Assembly (NCBI GenBank): GCA_000198515.1
Contig: FP929140.1
Coordinates: forward strand, 3,136,527-3,200,526
Direction: 5' to 3'
Length of the DNA: 64,000 bases
DNA from: a gamma proteobacterium HdN1
GTDB lineage: Bacteria; Pseudomonadota; Gammaproteobacteria; Pseudomonadales; Ketobacteraceae
Part shown: piece after piece, positions 8,909-18,325 of the stretch
How positions within the stretch are numbered: the first letter of the stretch is position 1
Layout of the letters: each line of letters opens with the position of its first letter
The notes under the pieces: model-generated
What the model was told of the DNA's origin: nothing
Seen by the model: the letters and a program-made list of their open reading frames with translations, nothing else
Database searches by the model: none
Position numbers and translations under genes: made by a program

Positions 8909-10279
8909 TTAGTGCGACAAGCCTTTGGTCATTTCTTCTACGACTTTCTTGGCGTCTCCAAAGATCATCATGGTTTTATCCATGTAGAACAGATCGTTGT
9001 CGAGGCCCGCGTAGCCGGTTGCCATAGAGCGCTTGACCACCAATACGGTGCGCGCTTTGTTGGCTTCCAGAATCGGCATGCCGTAGATCGGGCTGGCGGG
9101 ATCGTTCTTCGCAGCCGGGTTGACTACGTCGTTCGCACCGATGACCAGCACTACGTCGGTGGTGGCGAAATCGCTGTTGATTTCTTCCATTTCCATGACG
9201 TTTTCGTAAGGTACTTCGGCTTCTGCCAGCAACACGTTCATGTGGCCAGGCATCCGGCCCGCAACGGGGTGGATGGCGTAGCGCACTTTAACGCCGGCTT
9301 CTTCCAGCAGGCTCGCAAATTCTTGCAGAGCGTGTTGGGCGCGTGCAACCGCGAGGCCGTAGCCAGGCACGATTACTACGCTGTCGGCGTTGGACATCAG
9401 GAAGGCTGCATCTTCAGGTGAGCCAGACTTGTAGGTCTTTTCTTCGCCCGAATCGCCGCTTGCTACCGCATCGCTGCCACCCATACCGCCAAAGATTACG
9501 TTCATGAGTGAACGGTTCATGGCTTTGCACATGATGTAAGACAGGATGGCGCCTGAAGAACCTACCAAGCTTCCGCAGATGATCAGTACCGAGTTGTTCA
9601 GCGTGAAGCCGATGCCCGCTGCCGCCCAACCGGAGTAGGAGTTCAGCATCGAAACGACTACCGGCATGTCGCCGCCACCGATCGGAGCGATCAGGAAGTA
9701 GCCAAGTACCAGTGCGAACGCCGTCATGACGATGAACGCGAAGTTGGATTCGGTAATGAAGTAGATAATGCCGAACACGAACATACCGGCCGCAAGACCG
9801 ATCTGTACGGACTTGACCCAAGGTGCCTTGAGCGGCTTGGAACCGGCTTTGCCAGCCAGTTTCAGGTAGGCCACCACGGATGCGGTGAAGGTGATCGCAC
9901 CTACGAAGCAACCAATGAACAGCTCGAAGCGATGAATCGCGTCGTGCGTGATGCCTTCGTGATTGACGGCTGCAATTGCGATCAGAACCGCTGCAAGGCC
10001 GACCAGCGAGTGCATCAGTGCAACGGTTTCGGGCATCTGCGTCATTTCGACGGTTTTGGCTTTGTAGATACCGATTGCGGCACCTGCTGCCATTGCCACG
10101 AGCATCATGAAGGTTGCGGTTTCGGGGGTGTGGATAAACGTAATTACTACCGCGATCCCCATGCCGATCATGCCGTAGAGGTTGCCCATGCGGGCGCCCA
10201 CGGGGGATGACAGACCTTTTAGGGACAGAATGAACAGAATCGCTGCAACGAGATAAAACCAATCAGCATACTGAGACAT
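8909..10279 (-). CDS. pntB: NAD(P) transhydrogenase subunit beta
   Basis: PntB carries part of the proton channel and the NADP(H)-binding domain III of the transhydrogenase that makes NADPH at the expense of the proton gradient. The 456-residue protein has about eight to nine membrane helices in the first 260 residues. The soluble NADP domain starts near residue 285 and shows VPGYGLAVARAQHAL (dinucleotide loop), HPVAGRMPGHMNVLLAEA, and DVVLVIGANDVVNP near the end, all diagnostic. It is the last gene of the pntAA-pntAB-pntB operon, 14 bases after pntAB, and ends just before the shared terminator. Confidence 0.97.
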   Translation of the reverse strand: MSQYADWFYLVAAILFILSLKGLSSPVGARMGNLYGMIGMGIAVVITFIHTPETATFMMLVAMAAGAAIGIYKAKTVEMTQMPETVALMHSLVGLAAVLIAIAAVNHEGITHDAIHRFELFIGCFVGAITFTASVVAYLKLAGKAGSKPLKAPWVKSVQIGLAAGMFVFGIIYFITESNFAFIVMTAFALVLGYFLIAPIGGGDMPVVVSMLNSYSGWAAAGIGFTLNNSVLIICGSLVGSSGAILSYIMCKAMNRSLMNVIFGGMGGSDAVASGDSGEEKTYKSGSPEDAAFLMSNADSVVIVPGYGLAVARAQHALQEFASLLEEAGVKVRYAIHPVAGRMPGHMNVLLAEAEVPYENVMEMEEINSDFATTDVVLVIGANDVVNPAAKNDPASPIYGMPILEANKARTVLVVKRSMATGYAGLDNDLFYMDKTMMIFGDAKKVVEEMTKGLSH

Positions 10280-10293
10280 GCGCTACTACCTCG

Positions 10294-10605
10294 TTACTTC
10301 TTTTTCTTGTTCTTGAACATTTCGAGCATGCGTTCCGTCACCATGAAACCACCAAAAATGTTGATGGAAGCAAGGAAGATGGCCGCAAGACCGAGCCAAG
10401 TGTTCAAGCCAAAATGAGTGGCATCGGCGGGGCCGACGTAGACAGCCTGTAGCATCGCACCGACGATGATGATACTGGAGATGGCGTTGGTAACGGCCAT
10501 CAGCGGCGTGTGCAGGGCAGGGGTGACGTTCCAGACGACGTGGTAGCCCACGACAATTGCCAGAATAAAGACGGTGAATATGGTGACAAATGGTATTTCG
10601 GCCAT
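10294..10605 (-). CDS. pntAB: NAD(P) transhydrogenase subunit alpha 2 (membrane part)
   Basis: A 103-residue membrane protein with three to four hydrophobic helices, equivalent to the C-terminal membrane part of E. coli Pnt[22 protein letters not shown]-type sequence marks the family, and [15 protein letters not shown] ends it, followed by a Lys-rich tail. Splitting of the alpha subunit into two genes is common in beta-, alpha- and some gammaproteobacteria. The gene lies between pntAA and pntB with 10- and 14-base gaps, so the three are one operon. Confidence 0.96.
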   Translation of the reverse strand: MAEIPFVTIFTVFILAIVVGYHVVWNVTPALHTPLMAVTNAISSIIIVGAMLQAVYVGPADATHFGLNTWLGLAAIFLASINIFGGFMVTERMLEMFKNKKKK

Positions 10606-10615
10606 GATCGTCTCC

Positions 10616-11746
10616 TTAGGGTTTCTTGTACAGCACTTCGCCGTTGGATACGATGACCGTGGGGCCCACGACGTCGTCCTTCGGGTTGAGCTTGAATTGC
10701 TTGGCTTCCTTGTCGTACATCGGCTGGAGGAAGTTCAGCAGGTTACGCGCGTAAAGCGCAGAGGCTTCGGCTGCGACGGTGGCCGGAATGTTGGTGTTGC
10801 CAATGATTTTTACGCCGTTTTCGGTCACGACGGTTTCATTCGCTTTGGCACCTTCGACGTTGCCGCCGGTTTCAACCGCCATGTCTACGATGACAGAGCC
10901 TGGCTTCATCTTCGCAACGGTTTCAGCGGTTACGAGGCGGGGAGCTGGGCGACCGGGGATCAACGCGGTGGTGATCACGATATCAGCTTGCGATACGTGC
11001 TTGGCAACCAGTTCGACTTGGCGACGCTTGTAGTCATCCGACATTTCACGGGCGTAGCCGCCAGCGGTTTCTGCGCCTTTTTTCTCTTCTTCGGTCATTT
11101 GCACTTCGATGTATTTACCACCGAGTGATTCAACCTGCTCTTTTACGGCAGGGCGTACGTCGTTGGCTTCAACGATCGCACCGAGCCGCTTGGCGGTTGC
11201 GATAGCCTGAAGGCCAGCAACGCCGACACCGAGAATGACAACGCGGGCGGGCTTTACGGTGCCTGCGGCGGTCATCAACATAGGGAAAAGACGCTGGTAC
11301 TCGTTTGCTGCCATCAGCACGGCCTTGTAGCCGGCGAGGTTGGCTTGCGACGAGAGCACGTCGGCGCTTTGGGCGCGCGTGATACGTGGCACAAGCTCCA
11401 TGGCATAGCAGGAGATCCCTTGCGCTGCGTAGGCATCGAAATGGGGGTTATTGTGGGGCGCGTAAATTCCGAGAACCTCGGCGCCTTTTTTGAGCAGCGT
11501 GACCTCATCCGCCTGTGGTGCGCGGACTTTGAGCACAAGATCTGCTTCTTTGTATGTATCAGCTGCCGAAGCTGCAATGGTGGCGCCTGCTTGAATGTAG
11601 GCGTCATCAGTACAGCTGGATGCGACCCCGGCACCGGACTGTACGACCACGGAATATCCGAGTTGGACGTACTTTTTAACGGTTTCGGGGGTGGCGGCCA
11701 CACGCGTTTCGCCAGCGACGATTTCCGCTGGAATCCCGATTTGCAT
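10616..11746 (-). CDS. pntAA: NAD(P) transhydrogenase subunit alpha 1 (NAD-binding part)
   Basis: This 376-residue soluble subunit binds NAD(H) and passes hydride to PntB. The N-terminus ([20 protein letters not shown]) is shared with alanine dehydrogenase. The Rossmann motif [22 protein letters not shown] and the following [17 protein letters not shown] switch are in place, as is [11 protein letters not shown]. It heads the operon; an AGGTGAGGG ribosome-binding site precedes the ATG. The roughly 550 bases upstream are free of genes and must hold the operon promoter. Confidence 0.97.
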   Translation of the reverse strand: MQIGIPAEIVAGETRVAATPETVKKYVQLGYSVVVQSGAGVASSCTDDAYIQAGATIAASAADTYKEADLVLKVRAPQADEVTLLKKGAEVLGIYAPHNNPHFDAYAAQGISCYAMELVPRITRAQSADVLSSQANLAGYKAVLMAANEYQRLFPMLMTAAGTVKPARVVILGVGVAGLQAIATAKRLGAIVEANDVRPAVKEQVESLGGKYIEVQMTEEEKKGAETAGGYAREMSDDYKRRQVELVAKHVSQADIVITTALIPGRPAPRLVTAETVAKMKPGSVIVDMAVETGGNVEGAKANETVVTENGVKIIGNTNIPATVAAEASALYARNLLNFLQPMYDKEAKQFKLNPKDDVVGPTVIVSNGEVLYKKP

Positions 11747-12296
11747 GGTTTACCCTCACCTGGTTGTTATTTACAAAATCCTGGGCCCACCCGAACTACG
11801 CGCCTTTTGGCAGAGGCGGGCACACGAATGCGTCAGCTTGATTGTTTGCGCCGCAGGAGGCCGTTGAGAGAAAGTTTGTGAGCACACAACCTGACTCCGT
11901 GGCACCTGTGTTACAAACCACCGGGCAGACGGTGATGGGCTTGATGGTCGCTTAGTGCGTCTGGTGTATCCACTTGTTGTTGCGGTACTTGCGGCAATTC
12001 CCCTATGAATGGTGATTGCTTGCGAGTCGCTTGCCGAGATTTTTGTGCCGGCGGTGTGGCTTTCCCATGCGCAGATTGTGTCGGCCAAGACAGTGCCCTA
12101 GCGCGACGAAGGCCGTAGCGTAGCTACCTTTTAGGGGGGATGCAACCCTGTTATGGGGTACTATGCGCTGTGGTTATGATAATTAAAATGTCCATAATTT
12201 GCGTGAATGCTTGTGGTTTGTGAATATGATGGAAAACCATCGCGCTGAGCGGAATTTTCGGCAGAATGAGTTGTCTTTTGCTAAGATTTGTAACGG
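11747..12296. other. Gene-free 550-base stretch upstream of pntAA
   Basis: No open frame here has a convincing start, composition or family motif. It lies between the divergent pntAA (minus) and the DUF1289 gene (plus), so promoters for both are expected. I could not pick a clear -35/-10 pair with confidence. The last 150 bases before the DUF1289 gene are AT-rich. Confidence 0.5.
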
Positions 12297-12581
12297 ATGT
12301 CACGTTTTTTGAGGTTGTCTTCCATGCGCAGACCTGTTGTTGCTGCCCCTTCTGCTCGCAGTGCGCACTTGCCGCACCAATTTTCTCAAAATGAGACTCC
12401 ATCCTCACCTTGCGTTCGAAACTGTTGTTTGGATGAAGACGACGTTTGTATCGGCTGCGGCCGTTCGCTGGAAGAGATTCGAGCGTGGGGCGGAGCTGGA
12501 GACCAAGACAGGCTTGTGATCCTTGCACGCGCGGCAGAACGGCGCGATGAGCGCGAGCGTCGCTATAGTAAGCTGGATTGA
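12297..12581 (+). CDS. DUF1289 small cysteine-rich protein
   Basis: This 94-residue protein belongs to the DUF1289 (YdhL-like) family of small proteins proposed to bind a metal or Fe-S cluster. The diagnostic segment SPCVRNCCLDEDDVCIGCGR supplies four to five cysteines, followed by the typical LEEIRAWG helix and an Arg-rich C-terminus. The function is unknown. The start is taken at the ATG at 12297; a second in-frame ATG at 12324 would remove nine residues and is about as likely. It stands alone, convergent with the next gene. Confidence 0.82.
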   Translation: MSRFLRLSSMRRPVVAAPSARSAHLPHQFSQNETPSSPCVRNCCLDEDDVCIGCGRSLEEIRAWGGAGDQDRLVILARAAERRDERERRYSKLD

Positions 12582-12596
12582 GTTGTTTTCTGCTCG

Positions 12597-12875
12597 TTAG
12601 CCGCTCACCTTGCTGGCAAGTTCGTTTTTGTATCCGTGGATAATGCGCCGCAAGGCTTCTTCGGTGCTGATCTTGTGGTGCTTGGCGTGAATGGACGCGC
12701 TATGAATAGCGAGCTGCGCCAGTGCCGCCCCGAAATTCTCCGGTTTTCCTTCCAGTTTTGGATTCATTGAAACGTGATGCTGTGTGCCGGACTGCCAAAG
12801 GCGCAAGACTTCGATTGCGTCCGGGTCGTGGTCGATTTGGGGAGGAAGCGGCAGTTCGTGGGAGTGGAATTTCAT
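12597..12875 (-). CDS. Small DUF5076-like protein
   Basis: The 92-residue product resembles the DUF5076 family: a short N-terminal strand, a IEVLRLW segment, a strand with HHVSMNP, then helices with FGAALAQLAIHSA and a STEEALRRIIHGYKNEL end. The family has no known function. It lies 27 bases downstream of the VWA gene on the same strand and is probably the last gene of that transcript. The family assignment is from memory of its pattern and is moderate. Confidence 0.65.
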   Translation of the reverse strand: MKFHSHELPLPPQIDHDPDAIEVLRLWQSGTQHHVSMNPKLEGKPENFGAALAQLAIHSASIHAKHHKISTEEALRRIIHGYKNELASKVSG

Positions 12876-12902
12876 CCGCGTGTGATGTCCTGTGTCGGTG
12901 GT

Positions 12903-14270
12903 TCACTGGCTGGCTTTCAGTAGGGTAGCAGCAAAACGCTCCAGCTGCTTGAGGTTGCGGCATTCGCAGGCTTGGGTGATCCAGGTTTGATAGGCGGGCA
13001 TTTCGGAGTCGCCGCTGCCCCAGCGGGTGCGGTCTTCGGGGTTAAGCCAGTAGACGCGGCCTGCTTTCCGGCAGAGCGGTTCCCATAAGTCTAGCCGAGG
13101 GTCGGCGTTATTGTTGCGTGCGTCGCCTAGAATAATGAGGGTGGTGCGGCGGTCGATATTGTTTTTTGTGAGGGCGGTGAAGTCTTCCAGAGAGCGTCCG
13201 TAGTCGCTGCTGCCCATTCCGTAACGGGCCATGGTTTGAGCAATGGCCTTTTCCAGCGGCAAAGAATCGAATAGCTCGGTAACTTCACCAAGCTGCGATG
13301 AAAAGGCAAAGGCCCGCATCTTGGGAATGACCTCTGCCATGGCATACAGAAACATCAACAGAAATTTGGCGGAAGCCGCGACGGAGCCACTGACGTCACA
13401 TAACACCATCAGTGCAGGGCGATCTACTTTGCGGGTTTTCCAGTAGAGATGGACAATGGTGCCATCGTGGGGAATGGAGTGACGAAGGGTTTTGCGAAAA
13501 TCCAGTCGGCCGCGAATGGCTTCGCGGCGCTGGCGATGGTGCATGGCAACGAGGCGCTTGGCAAGTTTTTGCACCAGCGGCAGCAATTTGGTGAAATCTT
13601 GCAGCTGATTGAGGGAGAGATCCATCAGGATTTCTTCGCTTAGTTCCCGCTGGGCTTGTGCGGCTTGCAGCATAAATTCACGTTCGACGTATTGACGGGC
13701 GCGGCTGCGGAGGTGTTCGCGGGCATCCCTTAAGGCACGCGCAAGCGCCTGCTGGCTAGCGCTATTGCTGGCCTCTGCTTTCCAGAGTTCTTCTTCTAGT
13801 GCGCCTAGGCCCATTGCCATCATCAAGCGGCGGCCGTACAAGCCTTTTTGTGTGATCATGCGAATTTTTGCGACTTCTGCGGCGGCACCGGCTTGGGCAA
13901 AGGCGGCCTGAATTGCACCTTGATCGCCGCTGAGCAAGAGCTGGGCTAAGGGGCTTTGTGGGGGGGCTGTTTCTTGCGCCTGGCCGTCTTGTGTTTTGCT
14001 TTGCTTCTGGCGGGTAGAGGGTTGCTCTTTTGCCGGAGTTTCCGATTTGCCGTAGTTTGTGGCATTGAAGAATTGTTCAAAGCAGTTGAGGAATGTGGCG
14101 TTTTCAGCGTTGGTTTTGGCAAGCGTTGCGGCAAGCGCATCGCGCAGGTGGCTGCGATCTGTGTAGCCGGTAAGTTGCAGTGCGCGTGCGGCGTCCATTG
14201 CTTCTGCGGTGGAGATGCGCACACCGGCGCCGCGCAAGGCGTGGATAAATTCGTTGAGGGTTTTGTCCAT
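12903..14270 (-). CDS. CoxE-like VWA-domain protein
   Basis: A 455-residue protein of the CoxE/VWA family, normally paired with a MoxR AAA+ ATPase in metalloenzyme maturation or stress roles. The N-terminal half is helical and charged (Gln/Lys-rich linker about 80-105). The VWA domain is about 280-455, with an intact MIDAS start DVSGS (Asp292, Ser294, Ser296) and a later LGDARNN. I use the ATG at 14270 (MDKTLNEF); the frame stays open to 14333, but that extension is unlike the family. The expected MoxR partner is not adjacent: it lies about 11.9 kb upstream on the same strand (26152-27090). Confidence 0.85.
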   Translation of the reverse strand: MDKTLNEFIHALRGAGVRISTAEAMDAARALQLTGYTDRSHLRDALAATLAKTNAENATFLNCFEQFFNATNYGKSETPAKEQPSTRQKQSKTQDGQAQETAPPQSPLAQLLLSGDQGAIQAAFAQAGAAAEVAKIRMITQKGLYGRRLMMAMGLGALEEELWKAEASNSASQQALARALRDAREHLRSRARQYVEREFMLQAAQAQRELSEEILMDLSLNQLQDFTKLLPLVQKLAKRLVAMHHRQRREAIRGRLDFRKTLRHSIPHDGTIVHLYWKTRKVDRPALMVLCDVSGSVAASAKFLLMFLYAMAEVIPKMRAFAFSSQLGEVTELFDSLPLEKAIAQTMARYGMGSSDYGRSLEDFTALTKNNIDRRTTLIILGDARNNNADPRLDLWEPLCRKAGRVYWLNPEDRTRWGSGDSEMPAYQTWITQACECRNLKQLERFAATLLKASQ

Positions 14271-14356
14271 GGGGCGCCTGAAATGTGGGTTTTCCGTCGG
14301 AGTGTGGTGCTTGGCAATGCTGCAGTTGCCCAAGCGGCTTTCCGGTAGGGCAGAGC

Positions 14357-14372
14357 ATCAAAAATACATCAA
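14357..14372 (+). repeat. Left copy of 16-bp direct repeat flanking the envelope block
   Basis: ATCAAAAATACATCAA; the right copy at 26136-26151 matches at 15 of 16 positions. Here it lies 86 bases upstream of the VWA start; the right copy touches the moxR stop codon. The sequence is AT-rich, so chance cannot be excluded. Confidence 0.5.
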
Positions 14373-14497
14373 AAATACGCCTGTTTTTTCGATGGAAAAA
14401 TATATTCCCTTTTGGGTGAGTTTCAGGTTTACCTTAGGGGCCATATCCCTTTTAATTCCACTCTGTTGTGTAAAACCCGTGACTGTGGATCTGGATA

Positions 14498-16132
14498 GTG
14501 TATCGTATTTTTTCGCGCAAAATGCATTGGGCGCTGCCGCCGCTGGCCGTGGCTCTTTATATCACATTATTTCTGAATCAAACGCTTTGGGAGCTCTGGC
14601 GAACGGCGACGGGCGCGCCTCATGCGGCAACCGCTGCCACCTTTGCGGTCATGGTAGCCCTTGTCATGATTATGATGGCTGGTTTGCTGCTGCTTTTTTT
14701 GCCGCGTATTGGGAAGTTGATGCTTGTGTTAGTGCTGTTGGTGGCGGCGGCGAATGATTATTTCAGCTTGCGGCTAGGCATTGTTGTTGATGATGCGATG
14801 GTGCGCAATATCTTTGAAACCGACTGGCAGGAGGCGCTTGCACTGGTTACGCAGCCCTTAGTTAAACATTTGCTGATTTACGGTGGAATTCCTTCGCTAG
14901 TGCTGGCGTGGGTTCCGGTGCGCCCAGCAGGATGGCAGTGGTGTTGGCAGATGCCGGTGCTGGTGTTGATGAGCCTGCTGGTGGCGGTGGCTGCGCTTGG
15001 GGTCCAGTACAAATTTTTCCAGTTGCTGTTCCGGGAACACAGAGAGCTACGGCTGCATATCAATCCGACCTATGCAATCTATTCCTTAGTGAAATATGGG
15101 GTGCATGAAGAAGTGTCTTCGAGTGCTCTACCTCTGCAAGTCGTTGCGGCGGATGCGCGGGTTACACATCGCCCACAGCGAAATCGCCCGTTATTGGCGG
15201 TGTTTGTGGTGGGAGAAACTGCGCGTGCGGACCATTTTTCGTTGAATGGTTATGTGCGGGATACCAACCCTGAACTTGGGCGCATTGAGGGTTTGTTGAG
15301 TTTTAATAACGCGTGGTCTTGTGGCACGTCTACGGCGGAATCGCTGCCGTGCATGTTCAGTGATCTGCCACGTGCTGCCTATACGCCAGAAAAAGCGGCA
15401 AGGCGCCAGAATGTACTGGATGTACTAGAGCGTGTCGGCATTGATGTGGTCTGGGTGGATAATAATTCGGGCAGCAAGGGAGTTGCCGATCGGGTTTCCT
15501 ATTTGAGCAGGAAGAAATTTCCTGATTCGGAAATTCGCGCGTACTGCGGCAGCGACGAATGCTTTGATGAGGTGTTGCCGAGTGTCGCGTCGCGGCTGTT
15601 TGGGGAGAAGCCGGGTGATCAGTTGGTGGTGTTGCACCAGATGGGTGAGCATGGGCCGAGTTATCATCTTCGTCACCCGGACGCCTTTCGCCGTTTTGAA
15701 CCGGAGTGCGAGCAGAATGACGTGTTCAATTGTTCGCAGGAAGCTCTGATTAATGCGTACGACAATGACATTCTTTATACCGATCATGTGCTGGCTTCGG
15801 TCATCGCGAGAATGCGCAGGTTAGAAAAAACACACGACCTGCTGTTTTTTTACATGTCGGATCACGGCGAATCGCTAGGTGAGAACGGAATTTATCTACA
15901 CGGTGCGCCTTGGTCGATTGCACCCGATGCGCAGAAGCATGTGCCACTGCTATTATGGATGTCGGATCAGGCGTATCGAGATTTGCGGATCAATAAAACC
16001 TGCATGATGAATCGCCTGAATGAAAGCGTGGATCACGACCATATCTTTCACACGCTGCTTGGCCTTTTTACAAATCGCAAGAGTGATGTTTACGAGGCGA
16101 ATTTGGATGTGCTGGCGGCTTGTAGGGGGTAG
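14498..16132 (+). CDS. eptA: Lipid A phosphoethanolamine transferase, EptA family
   Basis: This inner-membrane enzyme moves phosphoethanolamine from phosphatidylethanolamine to lipid A at the periplasmic face, which lowers the surface charge that polymyxins exploit. Five membrane helices lie in the first 170 residues. The periplasmic sulfatase-like domain begins near 230, with the metal ligand in VVGETARADHFSLNGY and the catalytic threonine in SCGTSTAESLPCMFS (277-279). Later motifs are HQMGEHGPSYH and YMSDHGESLGE, which complete the zinc site. The start is GTG at 14498; an ATG at 14522 is an alternative. A two-component system nearby is a plausible regulator. Confidence 0.92.
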   Translation: MYRIFSRKMHWALPPLAVALYITLFLNQTLWELWRTATGAPHAATAATFAVMVALVMIMMAGLLLLFLPRIGKLMLVLVLLVAAANDYFSLRLGIVVDDAMVRNIFETDWQEALALVTQPLVKHLLIYGGIPSLVLAWVPVRPAGWQWCWQMPVLVLMSLLVAVAALGVQYKFFQLLFREHRELRLHINPTYAIYSLVKYGVHEEVSSSALPLQVVAADARVTHRPQRNRPLLAVFVVGETARADHFSLNGYVRDTNPELGRIEGLLSFNNAWSCGTSTAESLPCMFSDLPRAAYTPEKAARRQNVLDVLERVGIDVVWVDNNSGSKGVADRVSYLSRKKFPDSEIRAYCGSDECFDEVLPSVASRLFGEKPGDQLVVLHQMGEHGPSYHLRHPDAFRRFEPECEQNDVFNCSQEALINAYDNDILYTDHVLASVIARMRRLEKTHDLLFFYMSDHGESLGENGIYLHGAPWSIAPDAQKHVPLLLWMSDQAYRDLRINKTCMMNRLNESVDHDHIFHTLLGLFTNRKSDVYEANLDVLAACRG

Positions 16133-16329
16133 GGCCGAAATCGTTAGCCAGTAAAAGCCTTCAGCTTTCGGTGTGTTGATGGTGTGTACTGAGATTGATC
16201 CAAGGTTGCGATGCCAGATATTTTGATGACCCAGAATCCAAGCGTTACTTCTGGAACTTTGGCAAGGGCTTGCTCAGTGGGTGTGTTCATGAAGAAACCT
16301 TACTGTTTTTAGGTGGATGGAACCTCTTG

Positions 16330-18216
16330 TTACTGAACGAATCGCCGGCTTTCCCTGACGACGTCTGCAATCACAGGCGCAGCATTTGCCACTACGGTGT
16401 CGCGTTCTATTCGCGAGACAGGGTGCTCTTCATGGTTGAATACACTGTAATGAAAGTATTCATTTCCTGCGTATGGGAAGATAATTTTGTGTTCGTTATC
16501 ACTGATTCCCATGTATTCGTATTCACCAAAAACAAGGTAGGGCATGCTGGTTTCGAGTGGGTCTGCAGAGCTATAGGTACGTGAGGGTTGATCTACGCCG
16601 AGAAGCGCAAGCAGTGTTGGCACGACCTGTAAATGCGAGGTTGGGTGATGTACTACGGCGGGTGTTACACCCGGACGCCACAGGATTAGCGGAACCCGAA
16701 GTTCTTCTGTTGGAAAATCATTGTGGCCGTGCCCCCAGCGGCCGGTTTCCATAAAGCCCTCGCCGTGGTCACCAGTAAAAAGCAGTACGGTATCTTGGAG
16801 CATGCCGGTATGCTCAAGGTGTTGGAGCAGCTGGCCGATCTGTTCGTCAATGTGGTGCGCCGCGTTGATATAGCGGTGATGAATTTCTTCAATATGATTT
16901 TTTAGGTCGAGGTTGATGTAGTTTAGGTCGTGCAGGTAGTCGTCAAGCAGTGGGTGATCCTCGGGGAAGCTATAGGGGGCGTGAGTGGATTCGAAAAAAA
17001 TGAACCCAAAAAAAGGGCGGGATGTATCACGCGCGTCCAGCCGCTGTATCATGGCATTTACGCTTTCCGTGTCTCGCTGCCAAGGTTCACCACACTGGTA
17101 TTCGTGCAGACTGTTTTCGGGAACGCCAAAAAATAGGGTGTTGCGCAGCTCTGGGTAATCAAAACTCTGGCTGGTCTGTGCGACAATCTGGTAGTCGTGT
17201 TCGCGAAGTATGTCCATAAATACAGGCGCTACATGCTGGCGTTCAAAGCTGAACCAGTAGGGAGCGTACAAGCCATAAAAGAGTGAGAATAATCCCATTC
17301 GAGTGCGGTTTCCGCCGCTGTAATGGTTTGCATATTGTGTGGATTGCTTTGCCAATTCCCATAGATTGGGCGTTATTTCATGATCTAATAAATCCCAGCG
17401 AAAGGATTCTGCAGTGAGTATGATGATGTTTTTGTTATGAAAATGGCTACTGTTTACACGCTGGTCGGGATAAACAACTTTTCCGCCGGCGAGGCGCAAG
17501 GCTCTTTTTTCGCTTTGCGGGATTCCCCATTTGGCAAATAGGCTTTTTGCGCTGGTGTGCAAGTGGAACGGAATAGCGTCTGCTGCGGTTAGAACAGATT
17601 CGCGCGCTGTCCACGCGCTATAGGCATAGGCGAATTCTGCAGCCGTCAGCAATCCAACAAAAGTGAATACTGAGGCCCATGCTTGTCGCGCCACGCGATG
17701 ACTGGTTGCAGGTAAGGAATTGCGGGTATGAAACTTTGTAAATGAAGGGATGCGCTGGAGACACCAAAAAACACCTGCGTTGCCACCGATGATCGCAGCA
17801 GCCTGTAACATCATCGTTCTTTCTGTGGAGGATGTTGCGCCAAGCGCTGCAATTCCCCCTTTGGTGCTTAACAAATTCCAGACAAAGCCATTGAAGTGAT
17901 ACTGATACAGTTGATACAGGCAGTAGTCAGTGTAGACGGCAGAAATTACTATACTCCCACTAGCAATACTGACCACAATGAGTGCGTTGTCTCGCCAGTG
18001 AATGCGTTTTGGTATCAACGCAACCAGCCCGACGGGTGCAAGTGCTAGTGACAGAAAGAGCCCCGCGTAGGCGATAGTGGCTAACAGTAAAAAGCATTTT
18101 GCCGCGCTTCCGTGGACGGTAACCTCCGGCCAAAATCTAGCAATCATGGCCAACAACAAAAAGTACAGGAGGGTGAAATAGCGGCGCAGTGAGTTTGAAA
18201 CATTTAATGTGGCCAT
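16330..18216 (-). CDS. PbgA/YejM-like membrane sulfatase-fold protein
   Basis: A 628-residue protein with five membrane helices (about 15-230) and a periplasmic sulfatase-fold domain. The domain opens with NIIILTAESFRWD; it then has GGNRTRMGLFSLFYGLY, which closely matches the SGNTTDNGIFGLFYGI region of E. coli YejM/PbgA, and later FTGDHGEGFMETG and WGHGHNDFP. YejM senses periplasmic LPS and controls LpxC turnover rather than acting as a sulfatase. Here Ser/Glu replace the usual catalytic residue after the first strand (TAES), so enzymatic activity is doubtful. It is convergent with eptA. An LTA-synthase-like transferase is the alternative. Confidence 0.78.
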   Translation of the reverse strand: MATLNVSNSLRRYFTLLYFLLLAMIARFWPEVTVHGSAAKCFLLLATIAYAGLFLSLALAPVGLVALIPKRIHWRDNALIVVSIASGSIVISAVYTDYCLYQLYQYHFNGFVWNLLSTKGGIAALGATSSTERTMMLQAAAIIGGNAGVFWCLQRIPSFTKFHTRNSLPATSHRVARQAWASVFTFVGLLTAAEFAYAYSAWTARESVLTAADAIPFHLHTSAKSLFAKWGIPQSEKRALRLAGGKVVYPDQRVNSSHFHNKNIIILTAESFRWDLLDHEITPNLWELAKQSTQYANHYSGGNRTRMGLFSLFYGLYAPYWFSFERQHVAPVFMDILREHDYQIVAQTSQSFDYPELRNTLFFGVPENSLHEYQCGEPWQRDTESVNAMIQRLDARDTSRPFFGFIFFESTHAPYSFPEDHPLLDDYLHDLNYINLDLKNHIEEIHHRYINAAHHIDEQIGQLLQHLEHTGMLQDTVLLFTGDHGEGFMETGRWGHGHNDFPTEELRVPLILWRPGVTPAVVHHPTSHLQVVPTLLALLGVDQPSRTYSSADPLETSMPYLVFGEYEYMGISDNEHKIIFPYAGNEYFHYSVFNHEEHPVSRIERDTVVANAAPVIADVVRESRRFVQ

Positions 18217-18325
18217 ATCCAATCCATCTGGCACCTAGAGGATGCGATGATGTGGATGATATGAGTGCCACATCAAGAAATTATCAACGTCTTGTGAGTT
18301 AATTATCAGACTGCGTTGATTATGC

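Noticed and set aside
11771-12088. 105-codon minus-strand open frame upstream of pntAA
   Set aside because: Low-complexity Ser/Thr/Arg composition, no motif and no ribosome-binding site; treated as chance.
16195-16584. 129-codon plus-strand open frame after eptA
   Set aside because: Overlaps the 3' end of the PbgA-like gene and resembles its antisense; the first 45 codons match nothing.
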